Shown piece after piece: positions 1-8,800 of a DNA stretch of 64,000 nt; the first letter of the stretch is position 1; every line of letters begins with the position of its first letter. The notes beneath the pieces were generated by a model, which had not been told where the DNA came from, ran no database searches, and saw only the letters and a program-made list of their open reading frames with translations. The position numbers were made by a program, and so were the translations under genes. The DNA is from Bog-756 sp963824645 (GTDB lineage: Bacteria > Actinomycetota > Acidimicrobiia > Acidimicrobiales > RAAP-2). The stretch spans positions 62,001 through 126,000 of the forward strand of contig CAWGQC010000011.1 of assembly GCA_963824645.1 (NCBI GenBank), read 5' to 3'.

Positions 1-139
1 GAGCGACATGTTCGGCTACGCTACCGACCTGCGCTCGCGCACCCAGGGCCGAGCCACCTACACCATGCAGTTCCAGGCCTACAACGAGGTCCCCGAGTCG
101 ATCGCCAAGGAGATCATCGCCAAGGCGCGAGGCGAGTAG
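1..139 (+). CDS. fusA: Elongation factor G, C-terminal end (partial)
   Basis: The last 45 residues of EF-G, cut by the window edge; the frame opens at base 2 and ends in TAG at 137-139. The visible part (MFGYATDLRS, then TQGRATYTMQF, ending AKEIIAKARGE) is the conserved end of domain V, which contacts the decoding site when EF-G drives GTP-dependent translocation. The order fusA, tuf, rpsJ is the usual str-to-S10 junction. Only the extreme C terminus is seen, so integrity of the rest is unknown. Confidence 0.93.
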   Translation, partial: SDMFGYATDLRSRTQGRATYTMQFQAYNEVPESIAKEIIAKARGE

Positions 140-329
140 GGGACGTGCGCCAGAAGTCGTAACCGCAGTACCCAATCAGCAACAACAGCCCGGTGCAGTC
201 GTTGGCATCAGATGCGGATGGACCGGCTGAGCAGTCGTAATCGATACACGAGGAGAGACGACAGGCAACCGCCTGCGTCGTGGCGGGCCCGAGGGGGCAC
301 CGTCCGAGATCAGGAGCATTACCCCACCC

Positions 330-1517
<1,188 letters not shown>

Positions 1518-1561
1518 CTCTCCGAGCCCACCGCAGAACCACAGGGAAGGACCCCGTACCC

Positions 1562-1891
1562 ATGGCCGCAGAAGGCCCCCGCCAGAAGATCCGGATCAGG
1601 CTCAAGGCCTATGACCACGAGATCCTCGACCAGTCGACCGAAAAGATCGTCCAGACGGTGCTGCGCACCCAGGCCAAGGTGCTGGGCCCTGTGCCCCTGC
1701 CCACCGAGAAGCACCGCTATACGGTGATCCGCTCGCCCCACAAGTACAAGGACAGCCGCGAGCACTTCGAGATGCGGGTGCACAAGCGACTGGTCGACAT
1801 CGTCGAGCACACCCCGAAGACGGTGGACTCGCTCCAGAGGCTGGACCTGCCGGCCGGGGTGGACATCGAGATCAAGATCCAGACCGTCTAG
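1562..1891 (+). CDS. rpsJ: 30S ribosomal protein uS10
   Basis: Small-subunit head protein; in other bacteria it also serves as NusE in transcription antitermination. The 109 residues include the typical KIRIRLKAYDHEILDQS start and the GPVPLPTEKHRYTVIRSPH loop region. The start ATG at 1562 follows an AAGGA about 10 nt upstream, 45 bases after tuf. Normally rpsJ is followed at once by rplC; here 305 bases separate them, so rpsJ may be transcribed mostly with tuf. Confidence 0.98.
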   Translation: MAAEGPRQKIRIRLKAYDHEILDQSTEKIVQTVLRTQAKVLGPVPLPTEKHRYTVIRSPHKYKDSREHFEMRVHKRLVDIVEHTPKTVDSLQRLDLPAGVDIEIKIQTV

Positions 1892-1917
1892 TCCGGCTTG
1901 CCGGTGGGCCCGGGGCA

Positions 1918-1946
1918 TTGTTCCCGCCCGCAGGATGGTATATAGT
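1918..1946 (+). promoter_or_regulatory. Probable promoter for the rplC-led S10 cluster
   Basis: TTGTTC (1918-1923) is followed after 17 bases by TATAGT (1941-1946), inside TATATAGT, the most AT-rich string nearby. This fits a housekeeping sigma-70 promoter. Transcription from it would give a leader of about 240 nt before rplC. Seen in sequence; function inferred. Confidence 0.6.
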
Positions 1947-2039
1947 CGCCGGTCGGCCTGATGTCGGGCCACAAGATCAACAAGACGTGTACGAGCGCCC
2001 GCGGCATGCCCACGGGGACCTCGGACCAAACCAGGCGAG

Positions 2040-2070
2040 CGCTCCGCTCGGGTTTTCTCCGAGCGGAGCG
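2040..2070 (+). promoter_or_regulatory. Leader hairpin upstream of rplC
   Basis: A perfect 12-bp stem, CGCTCCGCTCGG (2040-2051) and CCGAGCGGAGCG (2059-2070), closes a seven-base T-rich loop. No T run follows, so it looks like a leader structure (possible ribosomal-protein binding site or attenuator) rather than a simple terminator. The surrounding gap 1892-2196 holds no gene I can support; it also contains a weaker GCACCG/CGGTGTGC stem at 2109-2125. Confidence 0.55.
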
Positions 2071-2196
2071 TCTGCGTGCAAGCCATTCCAGTCGGATCAC
2101 TCGGCCCTGCACCGGCCCGGTGTGCGAGCAGTTGTCACATGAGAATCGGCGCCGGTCGGCGTCGCTACCAGTTGAGAATCGAGACGGAGAGCTCCA

Positions 2197-2856
2197 GTGG
2201 CCACCAAGGCGATCGTGGGCGAAAAAGTGGGAATGACCCAGATCTGGGACGACCAGCACCGGGCCATACCGGTGACGGTGGTGCGCGTGGCGGCGGCCCG
2301 CATCGTCCAGGTCAAGACGCCCGAGCGCGAGGGCTACGCCGCCCTGCAGGTGACCTGGGGCCACCGCCGCTCGTCCACACTCACCCGTCCGGAGCAGGGC
2401 CACTTCGACAAGGCCGGCGTCGACCCGGGTCGCCGGTTGGTCGAGCTGCGGGTGGAAGATGTCTCCGATTTCGAAGTGGGTCAGCAGCTCACCGCCGACC
2501 TGATGGTGGCCGGGGAGCTGGTGGACGCCATCGCCGTGTCCAAGGGCAAGGGGTTCGCCGGCGGCATGAAGCGGCACAACTTCAAGGGCCAGGGCGCGTC
2601 CCACGGTAACCACAAGAAGCACCGGTCGCCAGGCTCGGTGGGGGCCTGTGCCACACCCTCCCGGGTGTTCAAGGGCACCAAAATGGCCGGCCGGATGGGT
2701 GGGCACCAGGTGACCACCCTCAATCTGGAGATCGTCCAGTCCGACCCCGAGCGGGAGCTGATCCTGGTCAAAGGAGCGGTGCCCGGTCCGCGGGGCGGCG
2801 TGGTGGTGCTGCGGGACGCGGTCAAGACGCCTCTGGTCAAGGGAGGCAAGCGCTGA
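2197..2856 (+). CDS. rplC: 50S ribosomal protein uL3
   Basis: Large-subunit assembly protein whose central loop reaches the peptidyl-transferase centre. The 219 residues match the family: KAIVGEKVGMTQIWDD at the N terminus and the KGKGFAGGMKRHNFKGQGASHG loop in the middle. Starts at GTG 2197 after a GGAG-containing leader, giving MATKAIVGEK. The stop TGA overlaps the rplD ATG by one base (TGATG). It is the first gene of the tightly packed part of the S10 cluster. Confidence 0.98.
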   Translation: MATKAIVGEKVGMTQIWDDQHRAIPVTVVRVAAARIVQVKTPEREGYAALQVTWGHRRSSTLTRPEQGHFDKAGVDPGRRLVELRVEDVSDFEVGQQLTADLMVAGELVDAIAVSKGKGFAGGMKRHNFKGQGASHGNHKKHRSPGSVGACATPSRVFKGTKMAGRMGGHQVTTLNLEIVQSDPERELILVKGAVPGPRGGVVVLRDAVKTPLVKGGKR

Positions 2857-3710
2857 TGGCCACCGGAACCCTGGCTTCCGAGCCCACCAGCTGGGCCCAG
2901 GTCCGTCGGCTGCGTCGGGCCGAACCCCAGTCCCACTCGGTCACCCGTCGCTCGACGGACGGTACCGAGCTCGGCGAGGTGACGCTCGACGCCTCCTACT
3001 TCGGGATCGAGCCCAACCAGTCCGTGCTCCACCAGGTGGTCACCGCCCAACTGGCGGCAGCCCGGTCGGGCACCCAGTCGACCAAGACCCGGGCCGAAGT
3101 AAGGGGCGGCGGGGCCAAACCCTTCCGCCAGAAGGGGACCGGACGGGCCCGCCAGGGTTCCACCCGCTCCCCCCAGTGGGTGGGCGGAGGTGTGGCCCTC
3201 GGACCGAAGCCCCGTTCGTACGCCCAGAAGACGCCGAAGAAGATGATCCAGCTGGCTCTGCGCTCGGCCCTGTCCGATCGGGCGGCCCAGGGGCGGGTGG
3301 GCGTGATCGACGCCTGGTCCTTCGACACACCCTCCACCAAGGCGGCGCTGGCCGCCCTGGGCGCCCTCGGTGTCACCGGGCGGGTCCTGGTGGTGCTGGG
3401 AGACGAGGACGGCTACGCCGATCGCTCGTTCGGCAACCTGCCCGAGATCCAGACCATCATGATCGGTGAGCTCAACGCCTACGACATCCTGGTCAACGAC
3501 TGGATCGTCTTCACCGACGAGACCCTGCCCGGGCAGAGCCAACCCGGGCCGGCACGGGTGTCGGACCACCCCGACGGGGCCGACGACGCCGGATCGGGCG
3601 CCGACGCCGGAGGCACGACGGCCGGGGCCGACGACCAAGAAGCCACCGCCGTGCCGAGCGATGAAGCCGACCGGGCCGATGAGACCGACGCAGACGGGAG
3701 CGGGTCATGA
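2856..3710 (+). CDS. rplD: 50S ribosomal protein uL4 with acidic C-terminal tail
   Basis: uL4 lines the peptide exit tunnel and, in enterobacteria, represses the S10 operon. The conserved domain covers about residues 36-223, including the tunnel-loop region GGGAKPFRQKGTGRARQGS. Residues 224-284 are extra: a 61-residue Asp/Glu/Gly/Ala/Thr-rich tail with hardly any hydrophobic residues, predicted disordered. The family is normally about 205-220 residues, so 284 is long. The first 35 or so residues are also an extension. The stop overlaps the rplW start (ATGA, 3707-3710). Confidence 0.96.
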   Translation: MATGTLASEPTSWAQVRRLRRAEPQSHSVTRRSTDGTELGEVTLDASYFGIEPNQSVLHQVVTAQLAAARSGTQSTKTRAEVRGGGAKPFRQKGTGRARQGSTRSPQWVGGGVALGPKPRSYAQKTPKKMIQLALRSALSDRAAQGRVGVIDAWSFDTPSTKAALAALGALGVTGRVLVVLGDEDGYADRSFGNLPEIQTIMIGELNAYDILVNDWIVFTDETLPGQSQPGPARVSDHPDGADDAGSGADAGGTTAGADDQEATAVPSDEADRADETDADGSGS

Positions 3711-3997
3711 GGGATCCCCATAACGTGCTGATCCGACCGGTGGTTTCGGAGAAGTCGTACACCCTGATGGACCAGAACGTCTACGTCTTCGTGGTCGATC
3801 CGTCGGCCACCAAGATCGACGTGCGCCGGGCCGTCGAGGAGGCCTTCAACGTCCGTGTGATGAAGGTCAACACCCTCAACCGCAAGGGCAAGACCAAGCT
3901 CAACCGCAAGAACAACACGGTTGGGCACCGTTCGAACACCAAGCGGGCCATCGTCACCCTTCACCAGGGCGAGTCGATCGACTTGTTCGAGAACTGA
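3707..3997 (+). CDS. rplW: 50S ribosomal protein uL23
   Basis: Protein at the rim of the peptide exit tunnel and the docking site for trigger factor and the signal-recognition particle. The 96 residues show the standard fold: IRPVVSEKSY start, VFVVDPSATKIDVRRAVEE, then the NRKGKTKLNR loop. The ATG at 3707 overlaps rplD by four bases, implying translational coupling. Unlike neighbouring uL4 and uL22, it has no tail. Confidence 0.98.
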   Translation: MRDPHNVLIRPVVSEKSYTLMDQNVYVFVVDPSATKIDVRRAVEEAFNVRVMKVNTLNRKGKTKLNRKNNTVGHRSNTKRAIVTLHQGESIDLFEN

Positions 3998-4013
3998 GGA
4001 CAGGGACCCCACC

Positions 4014-4850
4014 ATGGCACTCCGCTCACGCAAGCCCACCAGCGCCGGCCGACGGTTCCAGACCGTCTCCGACTTCGCCGAGATCACCCGCGACCGCCCC
4101 GAAAAGTCCCTGCTGGCCGCCAAGCCCCGCACCGGCGGCCGCAACAACTACGGCCGCAAGACCTCCCGTCACCGCGGCGGTGGGCACAAGCAGCAGTACC
4201 GGATCATCGATTTCAAGCGCAACAAGGACGGCGTGCCGGCCAAGGTGGCCGCCATCGAGTACGACCCCAACCGCAACGCCCGCATCGCCCTGCTCCATTA
4301 CCTGGACGGCGAGAAGCGCTACATCTTGGCGCCGGCCCAGGTGGCGGTGGGCGACCGCCTCCAGTCCGGCCAAGGGGCGGAAATCCGTCCCGGCAACGCC
4401 CTGCCTCTCCGTTACATCCCGGTCGGTTCGGTGATCCACAATGTCGAGCTCCGGCCCGGGGGCGGAGGAAAACTGGCCCGGGGGGCGGGCATGAGCATCC
4501 AACTGGTGGCCAAGGAGGGTGCGTTCGCCACCCTCCGGCTGCCCTCCACCGAAATGCGGCGGGTGGCCATCGACTGCCGGGCCACCCTGGGAACGGTGGG
4601 CAACGCCGAAGCCGAGTTGATCAAGATCGGCAAGGCCGGCCGGAACCGGTGGAAGGGTGTCCGCCCCCAGACCCGGGGAGTGGCCATGAACCCGGTCGAC
4701 CACCCGCTGGGCGGCGGCGAGGGCAAGAGCTCCGGTGGCCGTCATCCGGTCTCACCCTGGGGCCGTCCCGAGGGACGGACCCGGTCTCGCAACAAGGATT
4801 CCGACGCCATGATCGTCCGGAGGCGCCGCACCCGCGGCGCCCGGCGATAG
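4014..4850 (+). CDS. rplB: 50S ribosomal protein uL2
   Basis: Binds 23S rRNA domain IV and is needed for subunit joining and peptidyl transfer. The ATG at 4014 gives MALRSRKPTSAGRRFQTVSDF, the expected N terminus, and 278 residues, the normal length; the frame is open further upstream but that part does not resemble uL2. The conserved C-terminal stretch with NPVDHPLGGGEGK (His at the peptidyl-transferase region) and the basic end RRRRTRGARR are present. It lies 16 bases after rplW. Confidence 0.98.
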   Translation: MALRSRKPTSAGRRFQTVSDFAEITRDRPEKSLLAAKPRTGGRNNYGRKTSRHRGGGHKQQYRIIDFKRNKDGVPAKVAAIEYDPNRNARIALLHYLDGEKRYILAPAQVAVGDRLQSGQGAEIRPGNALPLRYIPVGSVIHNVELRPGGGGKLARGAGMSIQLVAKEGAFATLRLPSTEMRRVAIDCRATLGTVGNAEAELIKIGKAGRNRWKGVRPQTRGVAMNPVDHPLGGGEGKSSGGRHPVSPWGRPEGRTRSRNKDSDAMIVRRRRTRGARR

Positions 4851-4874
4851 GGAAGACAGAGGGAACGCCACGCC

Positions 4875-5153
4875 ATGCCTCGCAGCCTCAAGAAGGGACC
4901 GTTCGTCGACGACCATCTGCTCAAGAAGGTCGACGCCCTCAACGCCGCCGGAGACAAGAAGGTCATCAAGACCTGGTCCCGCCGCTCGACCATCATCCCC
5001 GACATGGTCGGCCACACCATCGCCGTCCACGACGGACGCAAGCACATCCCGGTGTACGTGACCGAGTCGATGGTCGGACACAAGCTGGGCGAGTTCGCTC
5101 CCACCCGTACCTTCAAGTTCCACGCCGGCCAAGAGCGGGCGGGGAGGCGATGA
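4875..5153 (+). CDS. rpsS: 30S ribosomal protein uS19
   Basis: Head protein of the small subunit that contacts the A-site tRNA and uS13. The 92 residues contain MPRSLKKGPFVDDHLLKK, the WSRRSTIIPDMVGHTIAVHDG core and the basic end, all typical. It lies 24 bases after rplB and one base before the rplV start. Confidence 0.98.
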   Translation: MPRSLKKGPFVDDHLLKKVDALNAAGDKKVIKTWSRRSTIIPDMVGHTIAVHDGRKHIPVYVTESMVGHKLGEFAPTRTFKFHAGQERAGRR

Positions 5154-5154
5154 C

Positions 5155-5919
5155 ATGCCGGGAGTGAAGACCAACGAACGCGAGGGGACCCGTGCCGTCC
5201 TCCGCCATTGCTCGGTCCCGGCCAACAAGGCCCGCCAGGTCCTCAACCTGATCCGGGGCCAGGACGTCGACCGCGCCGCCGAAACCCTGTCGCTGGGTGA
5301 CCGGGGGGCGGCGGTGACCATCGGCAAGGTGCTGGCCTCAGCCGTGGCCAATGCCGTCCACAACGACGGGCTGGACTCCGAAGAGCTCTACGTGTCGGCC
5401 TGCTTCGCCGACGAGGGGACCACCCTCAAGCGGTGGCGTCCACGGGCCCGTGGACGGGCCACCCGCATCCGCAAACGGACCTCGCACATCACCATCATCG
5501 TGAGCCGGATGCCCGAAGAGCGCATCGCCCGGCGTCGGGCCCAGCAGGCCACCAACGCCTCCCAGCGGTCGCGCCGGGTGGCCGGGTCGCGGCGTCGCCA
5601 GCGGGGCGGGGACACCGGATCCACCGACACCGCCACCTCCCCCACTACCGGCGACACCGGATCCGGGGCGTGGCCCGAGGAAGCCGTCCAGGCCGACGAT
5701 GTGGTCACCGAGACCGAGGCCGGTCCGCTCGAGGAATCCGACCTCGGGGACGAGGACCAGGGGGGCGTCGTCGGGGCTGACCAGGGCGACGACGTGATCA
5801 CCGACACCGAAGCCGGTCCCCTCGAGGCATCGGACATCGAGAACCAAGACGAAGCAGATGAGGCCGCCGGAGACGACGACGAGACAGACGGCGGTCCGGC
5901 CGTTGGGAAGGGCGAATAG
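5155..5919 (+). CDS. rplV: 50S ribosomal protein uL22 with bipartite basic/acidic tail
   Basis: uL22 forms the tunnel constriction with uL4, and its globular part sits beside the exit port. The conserved domain is residues 1-120, ending in ITIIVSRMP. Then come a very basic linker (about 121-150, many Arg) and an Asp/Glu-rich segment (151-254). Ordinary uL22 is about 110-115 residues, so more than half of the 254 residues is extension; some actinobacterial relatives are also extended (family knowledge). The acidic part contains an internal duplication. The stop is followed at once by the rpsC ATG. Confidence 0.95.
   Translation: MPGVKTNEREGTRAVLRHCSVPANKARQVLNLIRGQDVDRAAETLSLGDRGAAVTIGKVLASAVANAVHNDGLDSEELYVSACFADEGTTLKRWRPRARGRATRIRKRTSHITIIVSRMPEERIARRRAQQATNASQRSRRVAGSRRRQRGGDTGSTDTATSPTTGDTGSGAWPEEAVQADDVVTETEAGPLEESDLGDEDQGGVVGADQGDDVITDTEAGPLEASDIENQDEADEAAGDDDETDGGPAVGKGE
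5695..5853 (+). repeat. 93-bp-spaced duplication inside the rplV tail
   Basis: Two 66-bp copies (5695-5760 and 5788-5853) encode near-identical 22-residue units. Copy one contains DDVVTETEAGPLEESDL and copy two DDVITDTEAGPLEASDI. Most differences are third-base or conservative, so the protein sequence seems to have been kept after duplication. Confidence 0.85.
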
Positions 5920-6888
5920 ATGGGCCAGAAGGTCAACCCCTACGGGTTCCGCCTCGGCGTCACCACCGACTGGAAGTCGCGTTGGTTCGAAGAGCGCAAC
6001 TATCAGAACTGCGTGATCGAGGACTGGGAGATCCGCGACTACTTGATGTCCCAGCTCGAGTCGGCCGCGGTCAGCCGTATCGAGATCGAACGCACCCGCG
6101 ACCGGCTGCGGGTGGACATCCACACCGCCCGACCGGGGATCGTGATCGGCCGCCGGGGAGCGGAGGCCGACCGGCTGAAGAAGCGGATCGAGGAGATCAC
6201 CGGTCTCAACAACCGGATCCAGCTCAACATCCAGGAGATCAAGCAGCCTGAACTGGACGCCGCCCTGATCGCCCAGGGGATCTGCGACCAGCTGGCCCGC
6301 CGGGTGGCTTTCCGCCGGGCCATGAAGCGCTCCATCCAGACCGTGCAGAAGGCCGGCGCCCTGGGCGTGCGGGTGCAGTGCTCGGGACGTCTGGGTGGAT
6401 CGGAGATGTCGCGCAAGGAGTCCTACCGCGAGGGTCGGGTGCCCCTGCACACGCTGCGGGCCGACATCGACTACGGATTCCGCGAGGCCCGGACCACCTT
6501 CGGCCGAATCGGAGTGAAGGTGTGGATCTACAAGGGCGACATCCTCCCCTACAAGATCTCCACCGAGGACAAGATCACCCGTGAGGCGGCCATGGCGGTG
6601 GGTGAGACGTCCGGACAGGGCGGCGACGCCCCGCGCCGGCTGATCACGGCCGGTGGCGGACGACGCCGGGCCGAGCAGGGGGCGCCGGGCAGCGTGGTCA
6701 CGGTGGACGCCGACTCGACCGGTGACACCGAAATTCCCGAAGGACTGGTCGACCGGTCGACCGCCGACATCGCCGCCCCGCCGGCCGTGCCCGATGAGCT
6801 CGAGCGCATCCTCAGTGAGGACGAGGAGATCGAGCGACGTACCCGCGAGCACCACGAGACGCCCCACTTCCGCAAGGAGGTGGACTGA
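5920..6888 (+). CDS. rpsC: 30S ribosomal protein uS3 with long C-terminal extension
   Basis: Forms the mRNA entry tunnel and helicase site with uS4 and uS5. MGQKVNPYGFRLG starts the protein; the KH domain has IVIGRRGAE near residues 74-82; the C-terminal domain ends at about 211 (VWIYKGDILPY). Residues 212-322 are additional: a Gly/Arg patch (GGGRRRAEQ) followed by a mostly acidic region. E. coli uS3 has 233 residues; this has 322. The ATG follows rplV directly. Confidence 0.96.
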   Translation: MGQKVNPYGFRLGVTTDWKSRWFEERNYQNCVIEDWEIRDYLMSQLESAAVSRIEIERTRDRLRVDIHTARPGIVIGRRGAEADRLKKRIEEITGLNNRIQLNIQEIKQPELDAALIAQGICDQLARRVAFRRAMKRSIQTVQKAGALGVRVQCSGRLGGSEMSRKESYREGRVPLHTLRADIDYGFREARTTFGRIGVKVWIYKGDILPYKISTEDKITREAAMAVGETSGQGGDAPRRLITAGGGRRRAEQGAPGSVVTVDADSTGDTEIPEGLVDRSTADIAAPPAVPDELERILSEDEEIERRTREHHETPHFRKEVD

Positions 6889-6889
6889 G

Positions 6890-7327
6890 ATGTTGATGCC
6901 CCGCAAGGTCAAGCACCGCAAGCAGCAACGCGGCCGGATGAGCGGGATGGCCAAGGGTGGCAGCGAGGTCACTTTCGGCGACTTCGGCATTCAGGCCATG
7001 GAGCCGGCCTGGCTCACGGCCCGCCAGATCGAAGCAGCCCGAATCGCCATGACCCGCCACGTCAAGAGGGGTGGCAAGGTGTGGATCCGGGTCTTTCCCG
7101 ACCGACCGGTCACCCAGAAGCCGGCCGAGACCCGAATGGGTTCGGGCAAGGGGAACCCCGAGCACTGGGTGGCGGTGGTCAAGCCCGGGCGCATCCTCTT
7201 CGAGCTGGCCGGCGTCGAGCCCGACCTGGCCCGCGAGGCCATGGACCGGGCCATTCAGAAGCTGCCCTTCCGGGCCCGTTTCGTGATCCGCCCCGGAACG
7301 CACGGCACGCCCGAGGTCCAGGTCTGA
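6890..7327 (+). CDS. rplP: 50S ribosomal protein uL16
   Basis: Organises the A-site tRNA elbow region and is needed for late 50S assembly. The ATG at 6890 gives MLMPRKVKHRKQQRGRM, the family N terminus, and 145 residues. The stretch VWIRVFPDRPVTQKPAETRM followed by GSGKGNPE contains the conserved RNA-contact loop. An open frame extends upstream through rpsC, but the family start is clear. The stop overlaps the rpmC ATG by one base. Confidence 0.98.
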   Translation: MLMPRKVKHRKQQRGRMSGMAKGGSEVTFGDFGIQAMEPAWLTARQIEAARIAMTRHVKRGGKVWIRVFPDRPVTQKPAETRMGSGKGNPEHWVAVVKPGRILFELAGVEPDLAREAMDRAIQKLPFRARFVIRPGTHGTPEVQV

Positions 7328-7848
7328 TGGTCGAAGCTGCCGACATCGCCGAGTACGACACCGAGGAGCTCGAGCGCCAGCTCAGCGAGTCGCGGCGCGA
7401 GCTGTTCAACCTGCGGTTCCAGATGGCCACCGGCCAGCTGGACAACTTCTCCCGTCTCGGCCACGTGCGCAAGGACGTGGCCCGGATGATGACCGAGCTG
7501 CGGATCCGCGAGATCGCCGAGGCCGAGGGCATGGCCATGGACGACCTGCCCGCCCACCGGGCCGCCGCCCGCCGCCGGAGCGAGGACGAGGCCCTGGGTC
7601 GGAGCCGCACCACCGCCGCCGAACGCCGGGCCGCCCGCCGGGCCGAGGAGTCGCCGGAGGAGGACGCCGTCGACGGGGACCCGGTGGACGACGAGGAACT
7701 GGCCGACGAAGTGGCCGACGACGACGGGATGCCCCGTCCCGAGGGCTTCACCGAGGACACCGACGAGGCGGCCGGCCGCGATGACGTCGAAGCCGGCGCC
7801 GGCGACGACACAGACGACGAACAGGCCGAACCCGAGGAGACGAACTGA
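7327..7848 (+). CDS. rpmC: 50S ribosomal protein uL29 with bipartite basic/acidic tail
   Basis: uL29 is a two-helix protein at the tunnel exit next to uL23. Residues 1-66 are the normal protein (ELERQLSESRRELFNLRFQ, then GQLDNFSRLGHVRKDVARM). They are followed by an Arg/Ala-rich linker (about 67-106) and a strongly acidic segment (107-173) in which roughly half the residues are Asp or Glu. The usual length is 65-77; this is 173. The linker-then-acid design matches the rplV tail. The ATG at 7327 overlaps the rplP stop, and the rpsQ ATG overlaps its stop. Confidence 0.95.
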   Translation: MVEAADIAEYDTEELERQLSESRRELFNLRFQMATGQLDNFSRLGHVRKDVARMMTELRIREIAEAEGMAMDDLPAHRAAARRRSEDEALGRSRTTAAERRAARRAEESPEEDAVDGDPVDDEELADEVADDDGMPRPEGFTEDTDEAAGRDDVEAGAGDDTDDEQAEPEETN

Positions 7849-8129
7849 TGGCTGACGAAACGGCCACGCCCGAACCCCGGATCAACCGGCGCAAGGTGCG
7901 TGAAGGACTGGTGGTCTCCGACTCGATGGACGCCACCGTGGTGGTGGCCGTCATCGAACGGGTCCGTCACCCCCGCTACGGCAAGACGGTGCAGCGCACC
8001 AAGCGTCTCTACGTCCACGACGGCGAAGGGGCGGCCAAGGTGGGCGACAGGGTCCGGGTGACCGAGACACGCCCGTTGTCCAAGCTCAAGCGCTGGCGGC
8101 TGACCGAAGTCCTGGAGCGTGCCCGATGA
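7848..8129 (+). CDS. rpsQ: 30S ribosomal protein uS17
   Basis: Primary 16S rRNA-binding protein with an OB fold. The 93 residues include the signature VVSDSMDATVVVAV, RHPRYGKTVQRTKRLYVHD, and the end VRVTETRPLSKLKRWRL. Overlaps rpmC by one base and rplN by four (ATGA). Confidence 0.98.
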   Translation: MADETATPEPRINRRKVREGLVVSDSMDATVVVAVIERVRHPRYGKTVQRTKRLYVHDGEGAAKVGDRVRVTETRPLSKLKRWRLTEVLERAR

Positions 8130-8494
8130 TCCAGCAGGAGTCCCGCCTCCGGGTGGCCGACAACTCCGGAGCCAAAGAGGTCCTCTGCATCAAGGTGCTG
8201 GGCGGCTCCCGCCGCCGTTATGCGTCCATCGGGGACATCTTCGTGGCCACCGTCAAGGATGCCATCCCCGGTGCGGCGGTCAAGAAGGGGGACGTGGTCA
8301 AGTGCGTCGTCGTCCGCACGAAGAAGGAGAAGCGCCGTCCCGACGGCAGCTACATCCGCTTCGACGAGAACGCCGCCGTCCTCATCAACGATCAGCAGCA
8401 GCCCCGTGGCACCCGGATCTTCGGTCCGGTCGGTCGCGAGCTGCGTGACAAGCGGTTCATGCGGATCATCTCGCTGGCCCCGGAGGTGTTGTAG
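8126..8494 (+). CDS. rplN: 50S ribosomal protein uL14
   Basis: Intersubunit bridge protein and the contact site for silencing factor RsfS. The 122 residues begin MIQQESRLRVADNSGAKEV and contain VKKGDVVKCVVVRTKKE, as in all bacteria; length is normal. It starts within the rpsQ stop (ATGA), and its TAG is followed directly by the rplX ATG. Confidence 0.98.
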   Translation: MIQQESRLRVADNSGAKEVLCIKVLGGSRRRYASIGDIFVATVKDAIPGAAVKKGDVVKCVVVRTKKEKRRPDGSYIRFDENAAVLINDQQQPRGTRIFGPVGRELRDKRFMRIISLAPEVL

Positions 8495-8800
8495 ATGCGC
8501 ATTCGCAAAGGCGACAAGGTCCAGGTCCTGGTGGGCAAGGACCGTGGCAAGCAGGCCAACGTGGTCCGGGCCATCCCCTCGGAGGGTCGGGTCATCGTCG
8601 AGGGAGTGCACGTGGCCAAGCGCCACGCCAAGCCCACCCGGGCCACCATGCAGGGCGGCGTGATCGACAAGTTCATGCCGGTGTCGGTGTCCTCGGTGGC
8701 CATCGTGTGCGGTGACTGCGGTCCCACCCGGATCGGGATGCGCTTCGACGAGCAGGGCCGCAAGGTGCGGGTCTGCAAGAAGTGCGGGGCCGAGTTGTGA
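8495..8800 (+). CDS. rplX: 50S ribosomal protein uL24 (zinc-ribbon form)
   Basis: Assembly initiator that binds 23S rRNA near the exit tunnel. The KOW motif is at the N terminus (GDKVQVLVGKDRGKQANV). The C-terminal half has two Cys pairs, CGDC and CKKC, a probable zinc ribbon. The length (101) is normal. The stop overlaps the rplE ATG (TGATG). Confidence 0.97.
   Translation: MRIRKGDKVQVLVGKDRGKQANVVRAIPSEGRVIVEGVHVAKRHAKPTRATMQGGVIDKFMPVSVSSVAIVCGDCGPTRIGMRFDEQGRKVRVCKKCGAEL

Noticed and set aside
140..329. A gene or tRNA between fusA and tuf
   Set aside because: No cloverleaf and no plausible frame; only short AGTCGT repeats are visible.
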